Both the position numbers and the translations under genes were made by a program. This document shows positions 1 through 8,034 of a stretch of 46,871 bases of DNA, piece after piece (the stretch's first letter is position 1; the number at the start of each line of letters is the position of its first letter). Where the stretch lies: positions 1 to 46,871 of the IMG/VR virus record IMGVR_UViG_3300048017_000061; one strand, written 5' to 3'. The stretch is from a virus. Under the pieces are notes generated by a model that made no database searches, was not told the DNA's origin, and was given only the letters and a program-made list of their open reading frames with translations.

Positions 1-318
1 CTTCCAAGTACTGACAGTTTCTCGCTGACCGAGGGTGTTGACTTTAACCTGTCTGAGTTCGCTGGAGAACCAGTTCTTGTAATTGCAGCACCACAATGCT
101 ATCGCAAGTATCGGGCTTACATGCGGTATACAGGGGCTTCACCTTTGTACCCCTCAGAAGAATCGTTCCAACTTGCTTTGCGAGAGATTCCACAATACCT
201 CAAGATGGGTATCGGCACTGAAAAGCTCAGTGCACCTACCACGGTCTTGGGCCTCGATGGACTTTACCGAGCCGCTGTGACGCAGTGGAAAGGTCGGGCT
301 GTCGAGTTAGATTTGTGA
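1..318 (+). CDS. C-terminal part of an unrecognised early protein (cut by window start)
   Basis: The frame is open from base 1 to the TGA at 316-318, so the N-terminus lies outside the window. The 105 visible residues include a hydrophobic stretch followed by a basic segment (PVLVIAAP, then CYRKYRAYMRY) and end in a polar tail (WKGRAVELDL). I recognise no domain. Its last codons overlap the -35 box of the next gene's promoter. The gene at the far right end of the window (46587 onward) is on the same strand and ends exactly on a codon boundary. If the molecule is circular and complete, the two would join in frame into one protein of about 200 residues; this is inference only. Confidence 0.7.
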   Translation, partial: LPSTDSFSLTEGVDFNLSEFAGEPVLVIAAPQCYRKYRAYMRYTGASPLYPSEESFQLALREIPQYLKMGIGTEKLSAPTTVLGLDGLYRAAVTQWKGRAVELDL

Positions 319-343
319 CAGAACCTAAAAAGTCTGTTACAAT
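315..343 (+). promoter_or_regulatory. Sigma70-like promoter for the 413-1129 gene
   Basis: A -35 box GTGACA (315-320, five of six consensus bases) and a -10 box TACAAT (338-343, five of six) are separated by 17 bases. Transcription should start near 350, exactly where a hairpin begins (CCAGC, loop ACTTC, GCTGG at 350-364), so the transcript would carry a 5'-end stem-loop that could stabilise it. The -35 overlaps the stop codon of the upstream gene. Confidence 0.7.
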
Positions 344-412
344 AGCAATCCAGCACTTCGCTGGTTGACCTCCGGGAATAGTTCGGAAAAACAAAATTGA
401 AAGAGAGAAATT

Positions 413-1129
413 ATGGGCCTCCTGAAAAACAAACCTGAGTTTGAAACTGAAGACGCTGCAACAGCTACCGCTGAAGTGAAGTCTGACACCTCCACCAAGA
501 CCGAAGCTGCAAAGCCTTCGACTCAAACTGCTGTGGCTACAAAGCCTGCATCTGCAATTGCGTTGAGCAAGACCGTTGACCTGCGTGTCATGGAAGTGTT
601 CAAAGATGCTCTGCCAGTGGACTACAACACTTTGAGCCAAATGGTGGCGCAACAAGGTTCTTTCATTGATCGTGAAAGTAAAACAGTTCTTGGTGACAAG
701 ATCGTGTTTGAGTTGCTGTCTTACCAAGACAGCTTCGTTGTGAGTCCTGAAGATGACGATGCACCTGATGACATGGTTCGCTACTCTGGCGATGGTGTTG
801 TTTGCTCTGACGGTACGATGGTGCAGGCGCACCTTGAGTTCCTGAAGGAAAACGGCTTTCCCAAAGCTCGCTTGAAGCAGCGTGTTGTCTTGGTTGGTGC
901 TGTCGAAAGTGCTGCAAAGACTGACAAATTCAATGGTCAACTTGTACAATTTGACTTGAGTCCTAGTTCACGCACTCAGTGGGTTCGCTTCACTGCAAAC
1001 GTGGCATACGGATTGAAGATTGGCAAGTTCACTCCTGAACAGGTCAATCGCATTTCTGCGGAAACCGTCTTGGCGCAAGGCAAAGCCAATGACACCTACA
1101 CGTTGGTTCAATTCAACGTGGCGGTTTAA
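413..1129 (+). CDS. Hypothetical early protein, possible single-stranded DNA-binding protein
   Basis: 238 residues. ATG at 413 follows a purine-rich ribosome site (GAAAGAGAG). Residues about 15-50 form a low-complexity Ala/Thr/Lys/Glu linker. The rest looks like a compact alpha/beta or beta-rich domain with an acidic patch (SPEDDDAPDDM, about residues 103-113). The gene has its own strong promoter and a strong intrinsic terminator, so it is a single-gene, probably highly expressed transcript at the head of the DNA-metabolism region. That setting and the acidic segment are compatible with a phage SSB, but no OB-fold motif can be asserted from the sequence, and in SSBs the acidic segment is usually the C-terminal tail. 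Function is therefore a guess. Confidence 0.8.
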   Translation: MGLLKNKPEFETEDAATATAEVKSDTSTKTEAAKPSTQTAVATKPASAIALSKTVDLRVMEVFKDALPVDYNTLSQMVAQQGSFIDRESKTVLGDKIVFELLSYQDSFVVSPEDDDAPDDMVRYSGDGVVCSDGTMVQAHLEFLKENGFPKARLKQRVVLVGAVESAAKTDKFNGQLVQFDLSPSSRTQWVRFTANVAYGLKIGKFTPEQVNRISAETVLAQGKANDTYTLVQFNVAV

Positions 1130-1154
1130 AATAGGGGCTTCGGCCCCTATTTTT
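1128..1154 (+). terminator. Intrinsic terminator after the 413-1129 gene
   Basis: A perfect stem AAAATAGGGGC / GCCCCTATTTT with a TTCG tetraloop (1139-1142) is followed by a T run to 1154. It overlaps the stop codon of the upstream gene. Confidence 0.92.
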
Positions 1155-1155
1155 C

Positions 1156-1164
1156 TGCTAGAAT
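1156..1164 (+). promoter_or_regulatory. Possible extended -10 promoter for the HNH cassette
   Basis: TGCTAGAAT fits the extended -10 form TGnTAnAAT and lies directly behind the terminator. No convincing -35 is present. A start near 1171 would give a transcript that begins at the edge of the structured leader. Confidence 0.35.
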
Positions 1165-1189
1165 TCTTGGCAGGGAATTTCCCATCGCT

Positions 1190-1324
1190 GTAAGAAGCGA
1201 AAAGTTCGGGTGACGGTTGAAGACTCTTTCTGCGGAGGCTCCAATCGGAGCCTAATCTCCACTGCAATAGTGGCGTCCCCGAAAGGCAATTCTTACCCTT
1301 TTGGAGTCTCCACAGAAAGAGTTT
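1190..1324 (+). promoter_or_regulatory. Highly structured leader RNA that can sequester the HNH ribosome site
   Basis: Complementary segments nest well. GTAAGAA (1190-1196) pairs with TTCTTAC (1290-1296). TTCGGG-t-GACG (1205-1215, one bulge) pairs with CGTCCCCGAA (1274-1283). Inside lie two hairpins: GGCTCC/GGAGCC with loop AATC (1237-1252) and CCACT/AGTGG with loop GCAAT (1259-1273). In addition ACTCTTTCTG (1223-1232) is exactly complementary to CAGAAAGAGT (1313-1322), which contains the ribosome-binding purines just before the ATG at 1326. That pairing would form a pseudoknot with the nested stems, or an alternative fold, and would shut off translation. Hairpins that hide the ribosome site are known for phage homing endonuclease genes; this exact architecture I do not recognise. 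Confidence 0.65.
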
Positions 1325-1325
1325 T

Positions 1326-1976
1326 ATGGCCAAGGTAAGTGAAGCCTTTTTGGGCTCAATTTTCGGTCGCTTGACCGTTACAGGTTATTCGCCTTCAGTA
1401 AATGGATCAGGAAAGTTCGCAAAGTGTGTATGCACATGCGGGGTAGAAAGATTGATTCCAGTCGCTTGGTTAGGTAGAAACACAAACTCATGTGGCTGTT
1501 TAGCAAGTGAGACTGTAAAGTCTACTCCTGTTACACACGGTATGCGTTACACACGAGTTTATGGAATCTGGTCTGGACTCTTAAAGCGATGCTTGAATCA
1601 AAGCAGTAAGACATTTGAGTTTTACGGTGGGAGAGGGATTGAGGTTTGTGAGCGTTGGAAAAGTTTTGAAAACTTTTACGCAGACATGGGAAACCCTCCA
1701 ACCGATGCTCACACAATAGAGCGCAAAGATGTCAACGGAAACTACGAGTTAGAAAACTGCGTCTGGGCATCAAAGCTAGAACAAGCACGAAACAAGCGAA
1801 ATAACATAAAAGTTTTGCTTAACGGTAAAACTTATGCTTTATCTGAAGCATGTGAAATTGTAGGAATTGGTTACAAGAAAGTTCATGCAAGATTGGCAAA
1901 GTGTAAATGGCCAATCGAGAAAGCACTGTCTATAGACGCGAAGTGGCCAGACAAAAACCCTTACAATCCAACTTAA
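1326..1976 (+). CDS. HNH-type (homing) endonuclease, DRID subgroup
   Basis: 216 residues. An N-terminal FGRLTV segment is followed by a zinc-ribbon-like Cys set (C34, C36, C38, C56, C58). The family core is YGGRGIEVCERW (100-111), FENFYADMG, IERKDVNGNY (131-140), ENC (143-145) and EQARNKRNN. A C-terminal module of about 50 residues ends in a W-P-I-E-K-A-L motif and is probably a DNA-binding helical unit. It is a paralogue of the genes at 3471 and 45449. The usual first HNH histidine is replaced (R133 in the ERKD segment), so the catalytic details are uncertain. It sits alone between a terminator and the Dps-like gene, behind a structured leader with a possible promoter, as expected for a free-standing mobile endonuclease cassette. 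Confidence 0.8.
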   Translation: MAKVSEAFLGSIFGRLTVTGYSPSVNGSGKFAKCVCTCGVERLIPVAWLGRNTNSCGCLASETVKSTPVTHGMRYTRVYGIWSGLLKRCLNQSSKTFEFYGGRGIEVCERWKSFENFYADMGNPPTDAHTIERKDVNGNYELENCVWASKLEQARNKRNNIKVLLNGKTYALSEACEIVGIGYKKVHARLAKCKWPIEKALSIDAKWPDKNPYNPT

Positions 1977-1998
1977 CAAATCACAACGGAGAAATAAA

Positions 1999-2361
1999 AT
2001 GTCAACAATTGGTGAATTTATTGGGCACATGTTCTTTGCACAAGATGTTGCAAAGGCACATCACTGGAAAACCCGCAATGAAGGCACACACCTTGCGCTG
2101 CAAACATTCTACGAGCAGATCGTAAAAACTACAGACCGGCTTGCAGAGACATGGCAAGGTAAAGGCAGAGGGTTTGTGGAAGTTGTCCGTGTGCAGGATA
2201 CAGGCATGGCAGACATCGCTTTGATACCATTCTTCGCAGACGTTGCACAACGCTGCGAGTCTTTCAAGAACGTCATCGGACAGGACACAACACTGCTTGC
2301 CATCTTGGATGACATCTTGGAGTTGGTGTACACCACAATCGACAGACTTGGTAGAGTGTAA
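1999..2361 (+). CDS. Dps/ferritin-like four-helix protein (DUF5856-like)
   Basis: 120 residues, all-alpha in appearance. The segment AKAHHWKTRNEGTHLALQTF (18-37) followed by YEQIVKTTDRLAE resembles the first helices of Dps and related phage proteins (H-x-W, then H...L...Y..). GGAG lies before the ATG. In Dps the histidine and acidic residues bind iron at the ferroxidase site and the dodecamer protects DNA; whether this phage version does so cannot be seen. The stop overlaps the start of the exonuclease gene (TAATG), so the two are translationally coupled, which argues for a DNA-metabolism role. Confidence 0.6.
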   Translation: MSTIGEFIGHMFFAQDVAKAHHWKTRNEGTHLALQTFYEQIVKTTDRLAETWQGKGRGFVEVVRVQDTGMADIALIPFFADVAQRCESFKNVIGQDTTLLAILDDILELVYTTIDRLGRV

Positions 2362-3008
2362 TGCTTTATCACATCCTCGACACTGAAACTGCTTCGCTAC
2401 AGGGTGGTGTATGCGAAATTGCATGGCTGGTTGTCGATGACAACTTGGATGTACAGAGTGAATTTTGCTCTTTGGTAAACCCAGAGATTCCGATCTCTGA
2501 AGTTGCACAAGCTGTGCATGGCATCTCAGATGCTGATGTAGCAGATAAACCAACACTTGCTCAAATAGCTCAAGAGCATTTACCAGAGCCAATCACAATC
2601 GTTGGTCACAATTGTGCGTTTGATATACGAATGATTAAAGCAAGCATCCAGATTGCAGACTCAATCTGCACACTGGCACTTGCTCGTAAGTACATCAAGG
2701 GTACAACAAACCACAAGCTAGAGACTCTTCAAGCCGAGTTGCACTTCCCTGAACAGAAGTCGCACTCTGCACTTGGTGATGTTTACACGGCCAGAGACTT
2801 ACTATTACACCTAAACAGTAAGTTCGACGTAACTTTGCAAGGCGCTCTTGCAGAGTCAAAAATTCCAAAGCTTGTGCATTTAATGCCTTTTGGCAAGCAC
2901 AAGGGTCGAGCCTTGCTTCAAATTCCACGCGATTACCGTGAATGGCTTTTAAAGCAAGAACTTGATAAAGACTTGCGTTTTTCACTTGAGAAAATTAGGA
3001 GTATCTAA
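2361..3008 (+). CDS. DnaQ/ExoX-like 3'-5' DNA exonuclease
   Basis: 215 residues. DEDDh exonuclease motifs are visible: DTET at 7-10 (Exo I), GHNCAFDIRM around 83-92 (Exo II) and HSALGDVYTARDLL starting at H135 with D140 (Exo III). The C-terminal part, with MPFGKHKGRALLQIP and YREWLL, is the small DUF3820-type module often appended to ExoX-like and phage exonucleases. It probably trims or proofreads DNA beside the phage polymerase, which has its own proofreading domain. Coupled to the upstream Dps-like gene (TAATG) and immediately followed by the MazG-like gene. Confidence 0.88.
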   Translation: MLYHILDTETASLQGGVCEIAWLVVDDNLDVQSEFCSLVNPEIPISEVAQAVHGISDADVADKPTLAQIAQEHLPEPITIVGHNCAFDIRMIKASIQIADSICTLALARKYIKGTTNHKLETLQAELHFPEQKSHSALGDVYTARDLLLHLNSKFDVTLQGALAESKIPKLVHLMPFGKHKGRALLQIPRDYREWLLKQELDKDLRFSLEKIRSI

Positions 3009-3455
3009 ATGTCAGACTTATCCATCACAGACCTGTGGTTCAAACGTGCAGTGCCAAATCCAACAAAGAAAAACTTTCACGTCCAGCATGGATGCCATGC
3101 GGAAGAGTTTGGCGAGATGCTTGAGCAAATCGCAGGTGCAGACTCTGTATCAGAGAACTTTGTTCGTGAGATTGAGTTTCAAGTCAAGCGACTGGCAACA
3201 GCACTCAAAACTGGCCAGATTGAAATCACGATCAAAGACCGCAAAGAGTATCTGGATGCTTTGTGCGACCAGATTGTGACTGCTACAGGCTGCGGGCATG
3301 TATCTAATGTCAATGTTCCAGTGGGTCTTGAGCGAGTCAATGCGTCAAACTTCAGCAAGTTTGACGAAAATGGTATGCCAATCTTTGACGAGAACGGAAA
3401 GATCGCAAAGAACATGGCAACATACAAAAAGGCAGACTTTGAAGGTCTGTACTGA
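3009..3455 (+). CDS. MazG-like nucleoside triphosphate pyrophosphohydrolase
   Basis: 148 residues. An EExxE metal-binding helix (HAEEFGEMLEQI, about 29-40) is followed by a second acidic helix (KEYLDALCDQIVTATG). The conserved phage tail ERVNASNFSKF...GKIAKN and TYKKADFEGLY is typical of the MazG/PRA-PH group in phages. Family members hydrolyse NTPs or dNTPs to monophosphates and pyrophosphate. With the DUF5664 gene downstream it suggests active adjustment of the nucleotide pool. The start codon directly follows the exonuclease stop, so the two genes are in one operon. Confidence 0.8.
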   Translation: MSDLSITDLWFKRAVPNPTKKNFHVQHGCHAEEFGEMLEQIAGADSVSENFVREIEFQVKRLATALKTGQIEITIKDRKEYLDALCDQIVTATGCGHVSNVNVPVGLERVNASNFSKFDENGMPIFDENGKIAKNMATYKKADFEGLY

Positions 3456-3470
3456 TCTAAGGATATTTCC

Positions 3471-4175
3471 ATGAGAGCCCCAGATACGCACGCAGTTAAG
3501 CAACTTGCTAAACCTGAAGTGGTTAGAACTCAAAACTCGAAACCACACAACCCGACAGCAGACATTGCTGTAGGCTCTGTATTTGGCAATTTGACTGTAA
3601 AGTCTAAAGAGGCGTATAGAGGAAATCACGCTATGTACGCTTGTATGTGCAATTGTGGAAATATCTCAACATACTACGGAAACAACCTGAAAAAGGGAAA
3701 CTCTAAGGGTTGTAGAGCCTGCTCAAACGAACTGAGGAAGCACCTTAAAAAGGGTGAAGGTGGAGAAGTTACGCATGGGATGTCAAAACATCCTATGTAT
3801 AACGCCTACAGGACAATGATTGCAAGATGCACAAAACAAAGTCACATACAGTACCATGACTATGGTGGAAGAGGTATCACAGTTTGTGATAGGTGGCTTG
3901 AAAGTTTTGAAAACTTTTTTGAAGATATGCGAGAAAGACCAGAGGGAATGTCACTTGATAGAGTAGACAATGAAAAAGGTTACTCTAAAGATAATTGTCG
4001 ATGGGCAGATGGTAGAACACAAGCAAGAAACAAATCAAACACACTGTATCTTGAGTACAAGGGTGAGAAGTTGCCGTTAGCTACCTTTGCAGAAAGGCAG
4101 GGTATGAATTACAACAAACTGGCAAAGCGAATAAAGCTTGGTTGGTCAATTGAGAAAGCTTTGGAGACACCATGA
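3471..4175 (+). CDS. HNH-type (homing) endonuclease, DRID subgroup
   Basis: 234 residues, AAGGA before the ATG. Architecture matches the 1326 and 45449 genes: FGNLTV, a Cys set (C58, C60, C62, C81, C84), YGGRGITVCDRW (131-142), SFENFFEDM, LDRVDNEKGY (162-171), DNCRW, QARNKSN and a C-terminal module ending GWSIEKALE. About 35 extra N-terminal residues precede the shared part. Arg replaces the usual first HNH His. Its last codon overlaps the next start (ATGA at 4172-4175). It therefore splits two nucleotide-pool genes while keeping the downstream gene translationally coupled, as expected for a mobile gene that has settled without harming its neighbours. Confidence 0.78.
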   Translation: MRAPDTHAVKQLAKPEVVRTQNSKPHNPTADIAVGSVFGNLTVKSKEAYRGNHAMYACMCNCGNISTYYGNNLKKGNSKGCRACSNELRKHLKKGEGGEVTHGMSKHPMYNAYRTMIARCTKQSHIQYHDYGGRGITVCDRWLESFENFFEDMRERPEGMSLDRVDNEKGYSKDNCRWADGRTQARNKSNTLYLEYKGEKLPLATFAERQGMNYNKLAKRIKLGWSIEKALETP

Positions 4176-4600
4176 CACAATTTAAAGACTCAAACCCTAA
4201 AGACATAGTAGGTAGCGGAAAGATTCCTCAAAGCTGTGTGTCGCAGTTAGTAGCCCAGGAAGTTGGAGTAGCTATGTTTGAGGGACAGCTAAAATATGGA
4301 AGACACAACCAAAGGGCAATGGGCGCAAGAGCAAGTGTTTACTATGACTCTGCCCGAAGGCACTTAGACAAGTGGTGGGAAGGCCAAGATATTGATCCTG
4401 ATTCTGGCTTGAACCATATAGTTAAGGCTATTACATCGCTTTATGTTTTGCGAGATGCTATGTTGATGGGTGTGTTTACAGATGACAGACCGCCGCAAAT
4501 GCCAGATTACGAACAATTCCTAAAAGAGCTAGACGAAAAAGTAGCCAGTTTAAAGGAAACTTATGGAAAAATAAATACAAAACACTACACAAGGACGTAA
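4172..4600 (+). CDS. dATP/dGTP diphosphohydrolase-like protein (DUF5664, MazZ-related)
   Basis: 142 residues. The segment ARRHLDKWWEGQDIDPDSG with GLNHIVKAITSLYVL (about 70-100) is the hallmark of the DUF5664 family, and the N-terminal KFG.KY-like part appears as GQLKYGRHN. Some members (MazZ) hydrolyse dATP or dGTP in phages that replace adenine with 2-aminoadenine; most phages carrying the family lack that system. No PurZ or DatZ is visible here, so a general dNTP-pool role is the safer reading. Start overlaps the HNH stop (ATGA). Confidence 0.78.
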   Translation: MTQFKDSNPKDIVGSGKIPQSCVSQLVAQEVGVAMFEGQLKYGRHNQRAMGARASVYYDSARRHLDKWWEGQDIDPDSGLNHIVKAITSLYVLRDAMLMGVFTDDRPPQMPDYEQFLKELDEKVASLKETYGKINTKHYTRT

Positions 4601-4601
4601 G

Positions 4602-4817
4602 ATGGATGACGCTGACAGAACAGCAGAAAGAACGGAGCGAGAAGCTCCGCTTCTTTTGAGGGCTGCAAAAAAGCCTGAAGGACCAAAAGCAACTGGTTTT
4701 TGCTGCTGGTGTAGCGAACCTTTGGAAAATTCAGAATCAAGATTCTGCGATGAGTATTGCAGAGATGATTTTGAACACGATCAAAAACGTTCCGTGATTA
4801 ACGGAAAAACAACCTAA
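4602..4817 (+). CDS. Small zinc-finger protein
   Basis: 71 residues. A charged N-terminal part (ERTEREAPLLLRAAKK) is followed by a treble-clef-like four-cysteine finger: FCCWCSEPLE ... RFCDEYCRDDFE. Similar C-x2-C...RFC-x3-C proteins are common in phage replication regions and are thought to bind DNA or act as adaptors; nothing more specific can be said. One base separates it from the DUF5664 stop, and it directly precedes the polymerase gene. Confidence 0.7.
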   Translation: MDDADRTAERTEREAPLLLRAAKKPEGPKATGFCCWCSEPLENSESRFCDEYCRDDFEHDQKRSVINGKTT

Positions 4818-4828
4818 GAGGTTAATTT

Positions 4829-7800
4829 ATGCGATTACTTTTGGATATGTCTTCAACAATGTGGACATGCCTTCTTGCTGGAAAAGATGCAGAAGGTGGC
4901 GAGTACAAAGACGAAGATGGTAAAACTCACTGGGTAAACACAGCAGCTTACGGCTATGAACACGCTGTAAACAGTATCAAAGCAGCACTTGACAAGTTCA
5001 CCTTGACACCTATTGACATGGTGATGGTTGTCGAAGGTATGAACGCCAAAGCACAACGCCTGATGATTAACCGTGAATACAAGTCAAAGCGTGGCAAGCG
5101 TCCTGTAGAAGCTTACACAGAGTTCAACGCGCTGAAAGCCAAGTTGATTGACGTGTTTACATCACTTGGCGCTATTGTGTTTCAACAAGACAACGTGGAA
5201 GCAGATGATGCGATTGCATGGCTTGCGTTGAATAGCAAAGAAGACGTTATTGTTCGCTCAAACGACAATGACTTGTCTGCTTTGTCTGGTACAAACGAGC
5301 ACGGTGCTCGCATTTTCACATACATCGGTTCAGAAGTCGATACTAATAAGTATGGAATGTTTCCACTAAAGTATGTGACACTTTACAAGTCTCTAGTTGG
5401 TGACTCTAGCGACACTATCAAAGGCATCAAAGGGTTTGGAGTAGAAACTTGGATCAAGTTTCACGCAGAGTTTGGTGAAGCTGGTATGGAAGAGTTGTGC
5501 AGACTTGCGCGACTTGGAACTCTTCAAGAGTTGGAAGAAGAAGCAGACCAGAACAAGCTTGTAAAGCAAATTTGGGATGGTAGAGCAGACTTCCTCAACT
5601 CATGGAAGCTTGCCTCATTGCATCCTGAATGGGTTGACACGATGCACAACGTGCCAGTCTGGAAGCCCGGAATGGTGGTCGCTGGTTGCGCCGATGAGCG
5701 ATTGAAACACTGGGCAGGCACAACGCTGCTGGTCACAGCAGACAACTGGGATGGCTTTCGAGCACGATTTGCCAAGGCTTTCAAGGCGCGTCCTTGGATC
5801 GCACTTGACATCGAAACAAGCACTCCAGAAGAGTCTGACGAGTGGTTGCAAGCGCAGAGCAATCCAGACGGTGTTGATGTCATCGGATCAGAACTCACTG
5901 GTATGAGCTTGACGTTTGGCTCTAACATGCAGCACACGGTCTACATCTCTGTTGACCACACAGAAACAAACAACGTAGCAAAGTCTGATGTAAGAGCTTT
6001 GCTTGAAGAAATTCAGGCTTCTGGTACTGAAATTGCTATTCAGAATGTGTCTTTTGAAGGCACTGTCCTGTTCAATGAGTTCGGCAAACACTGGCTTGAC
6101 AACGGCTACAACGGACTGCTTGCAAACTGGCTTGACACAAAGCTTGAAGCCTCGTATGTTGACGAGAATGACAGTCTTGGACTTAAAAAGCTGTCACGCA
6201 AGTGGCTTAATTACGATCAAGTTGAGTACAAAACTGTCACGACAATTGACGGTGTTCAGTACAAGATGAACGAGTTGAGTGCAAAGCATGTTCTGTCGTA
6301 CGCCTCAGATGACACTATCTGCACAGCAGCATTGCACAACTTCTTCAAGCTGTTTATGCAACTTGAAGGTACCTGGGATGTATATCGCACAGTAGAGATT
6401 GACTCTTCATACTTGCACACTCAAAGCTTCATACACGGCACAAAAATCAGTCTGCAAACTCTACAAGAACTGCGTGAGATTGATACCGAAGAGTACAACG
6501 AAGCATGGAAAGTTGTTCGCAACTACCTGATAGAAAAAGGTTGGGAAGGCACAGCAACACCAGTCTACAAGAATGAGTTGAAAGCTGCGGACATCAAAGA
6601 AGCTCATTTGATCGTCACAGGTTCAAAACTTGAAACACAGGTGCGAACACCTGCGAAGCTGCTTGCCATGATCGCAGACCATCTTCTGTATGATGGAGTT
6701 GAGAAAGCTATTGCTGGTAAGTTTGAATTGCTTAATGAACTCGTCGCAATGCACTTCAAGGGTGAGCCTGAGTTCAATATGGGCTCACCAACGCAGAAAG
6801 TAAAACTTCTGTACGATGTGATGAAGCTTCCGATCCGTGTTTACAACAAGCCTACAGACGCTGCAAAACAGCGTGGGGAGAAGCAAGGAAGTCCAAAGAC
6901 AGACAACCTTGCAATCATGTACGCTTTGCAGGACGCCAAAGAAGAAGAGTATGGTGTTCTTAATGCGATGCGAATCATGCAAATGGTTTCCACACGCAGA
7001 TCACTTTATTACGACACTTACGGTGGTTTTGTACACTGGAAAACTGGACGAGTGCACAGTTCACACAACCAGTGCGCTACGAATACACGTAGAGCCAGCA
7101 GCAGTGCGCCGAATGTGCAACAGGTTAGCAAGAACCAGAAGGTTGAAGGTTACTCCCCTCGTGTTCGGGAAGTCTACATTCCACACAAGAAGGGCGCTGT
7201 AATTGTCTCTATGGACTTTATGGCGCAAGAGTTGCGAGTTATTGCTGACTACAGTAAAGACCCAAACATGGTGTCTTGCTTTGTTGGTGACAACTTGCGA
7301 GACATGCACGCCATGACTGGTCTTGGAATCTGGAACGCTCGTAAATCCATGGATTGGAGTTATGAAGTTTTCGTTGCTGCTCTTGAAGACAAGAATAATC
7401 CGAACTATTCGGAAGTCAAAAAGATGCGAGGCCTAGGAAAGCAGACCAACTTTACGACCGAGTTCGGGGCTGCTGCTCCAAAACTTGCACAGACAATCAT
7501 GGTAACAGAAGAAGAAGCTCAAGTTTACATTGATGCTAAAGAAGCTGCGTTCCCTGTTGTCGGTGAGTGGAAAGAGACTGTAATTGCAGAAGCTAAACGG
7601 TGTGGCTTTGTCCGTACAAAGCTTGGAGGTAAGCGCCACTTGCGTGAAGCCTTGACATCAACAGATCGCTATATAGCCTCAAAAGCTGAGCGTCAAGCAG
7701 TCAACTTTAAGGTGCAAGGTTCCAGCGCAGAGATGACAAAGCTTGCAGAAGGTCGCATGTTCAAAGCAAATCTTGAACAACGTTTTGACTGTGAGATTAT

Positions 7801-8023
7801 CGCTGCTATTCACGACGAGGTTATCGCAAGTGTACTGATTGAAGACCTTTTCGACTTTGTACCTGCAATGCACAATTGCATGGTGCAACCCTACGCTGAC
7901 ATGACTATTCCAGTCAAGTCCTCGATCTCTTTTGGCAAGTCATTTGGTCCTGCTCATCAGATTGAGATTGGCGAATTACCAACGAGAGAGGCCATTGAAA
8001 AAGGCCTAGCAGAACTTAACTAA
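4829..8023 (+). CDS. polA: DNA polymerase I with 5'-3' nuclease, 3'-5' exonuclease and polymerase domains
   Basis: 1064 residues; AAGAGG precedes the ATG. The N-terminal 300 residues are a FEN/PIN nuclease: LLLDMS at 3-8, EADDAIAW, SNDNDLSAL and a helix-three-turn-helix GDSSDTIKGIKGFG. The DEDDy proofreading domain starts near 320 (ALDIETS, Exo I; YASDDTICT, Exo III). The family A polymerase core has motif A SMDFMAQELR (about 794), motif B around GLGKQTNFTTEFGA (about 866) and motif C HDEV (about 995). Phage family A enzymes often lack the 5' nuclease or encode it separately, so a complete three-domain enzyme is less usual. It is the only replicative enzyme visible; helicase and primase are absent from the window. 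Confidence 0.95.
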   Translation: MRLLLDMSSTMWTCLLAGKDAEGGEYKDEDGKTHWVNTAAYGYEHAVNSIKAALDKFTLTPIDMVMVVEGMNAKAQRLMINREYKSKRGKRPVEAYTEFNALKAKLIDVFTSLGAIVFQQDNVEADDAIAWLALNSKEDVIVRSNDNDLSALSGTNEHGARIFTYIGSEVDTNKYGMFPLKYVTLYKSLVGDSSDTIKGIKGFGVETWIKFHAEFGEAGMEELCRLARLGTLQELEEEADQNKLVKQIWDGRADFLNSWKLASLHPEWVDTMHNVPVWKPGMVVAGCADERLKHWAGTTLLVTADNWDGFRARFAKAFKARPWIALDIETSTPEESDEWLQAQSNPDGVDVIGSELTGMSLTFGSNMQHTVYISVDHTETNNVAKSDVRALLEEIQASGTEIAIQNVSFEGTVLFNEFGKHWLDNGYNGLLANWLDTKLEASYVDENDSLGLKKLSRKWLNYDQVEYKTVTTIDGVQYKMNELSAKHVLSYASDDTICTAALHNFFKLFMQLEGTWDVYRTVEIDSSYLHTQSFIHGTKISLQTLQELREIDTEEYNEAWKVVRNYLIEKGWEGTATPVYKNELKAADIKEAHLIVTGSKLETQVRTPAKLLAMIADHLLYDGVEKAIAGKFELLNELVAMHFKGEPEFNMGSPTQKVKLLYDVMKLPIRVYNKPTDAAKQRGEKQGSPKTDNLAIMYALQDAKEEEYGVLNAMRIMQMVSTRRSLYYDTYGGFVHWKTGRVHSSHNQCATNTRRASSSAPNVQQVSKNQKVEGYSPRVREVYIPHKKGAVIVSMDFMAQELRVIADYSKDPNMVSCFVGDNLRDMHAMTGLGIWNARKSMDWSYEVFVAALEDKNNPNYSEVKKMRGLGKQTNFTTEFGAAAPKLAQTIMVTEEEAQVYIDAKEAAFPVVGEWKETVIAEAKRCGFVRTKLGGKRHLREALTSTDRYIASKAERQAVNFKVQGSSAEMTKLAEGRMFKANLEQRFDCEIIAAIHDEVIASVLIEDLFDFVPAMHNCMVQPYADMTIPVKSSISFGKSFGPAHQIEIGELPTREAIEKGLAELN

Positions 8024-8034
8024 GGAAACTCAAA

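Noticed and set aside
236-949. A 237-codon minus-strand frame opposite the 413 gene
   Set aside because: It crosses a promoter and two plus-strand genes, is Cys/His/Arg-rich in the way of antisense frames, and has no ribosome site.
1156-1325. A group I intron holding the HNH gene
   Set aside because: The upstream gene is complete with stop and terminator, no exon continuation follows the HNH gene, and no intron core (P3-P7 pattern) could be drawn.
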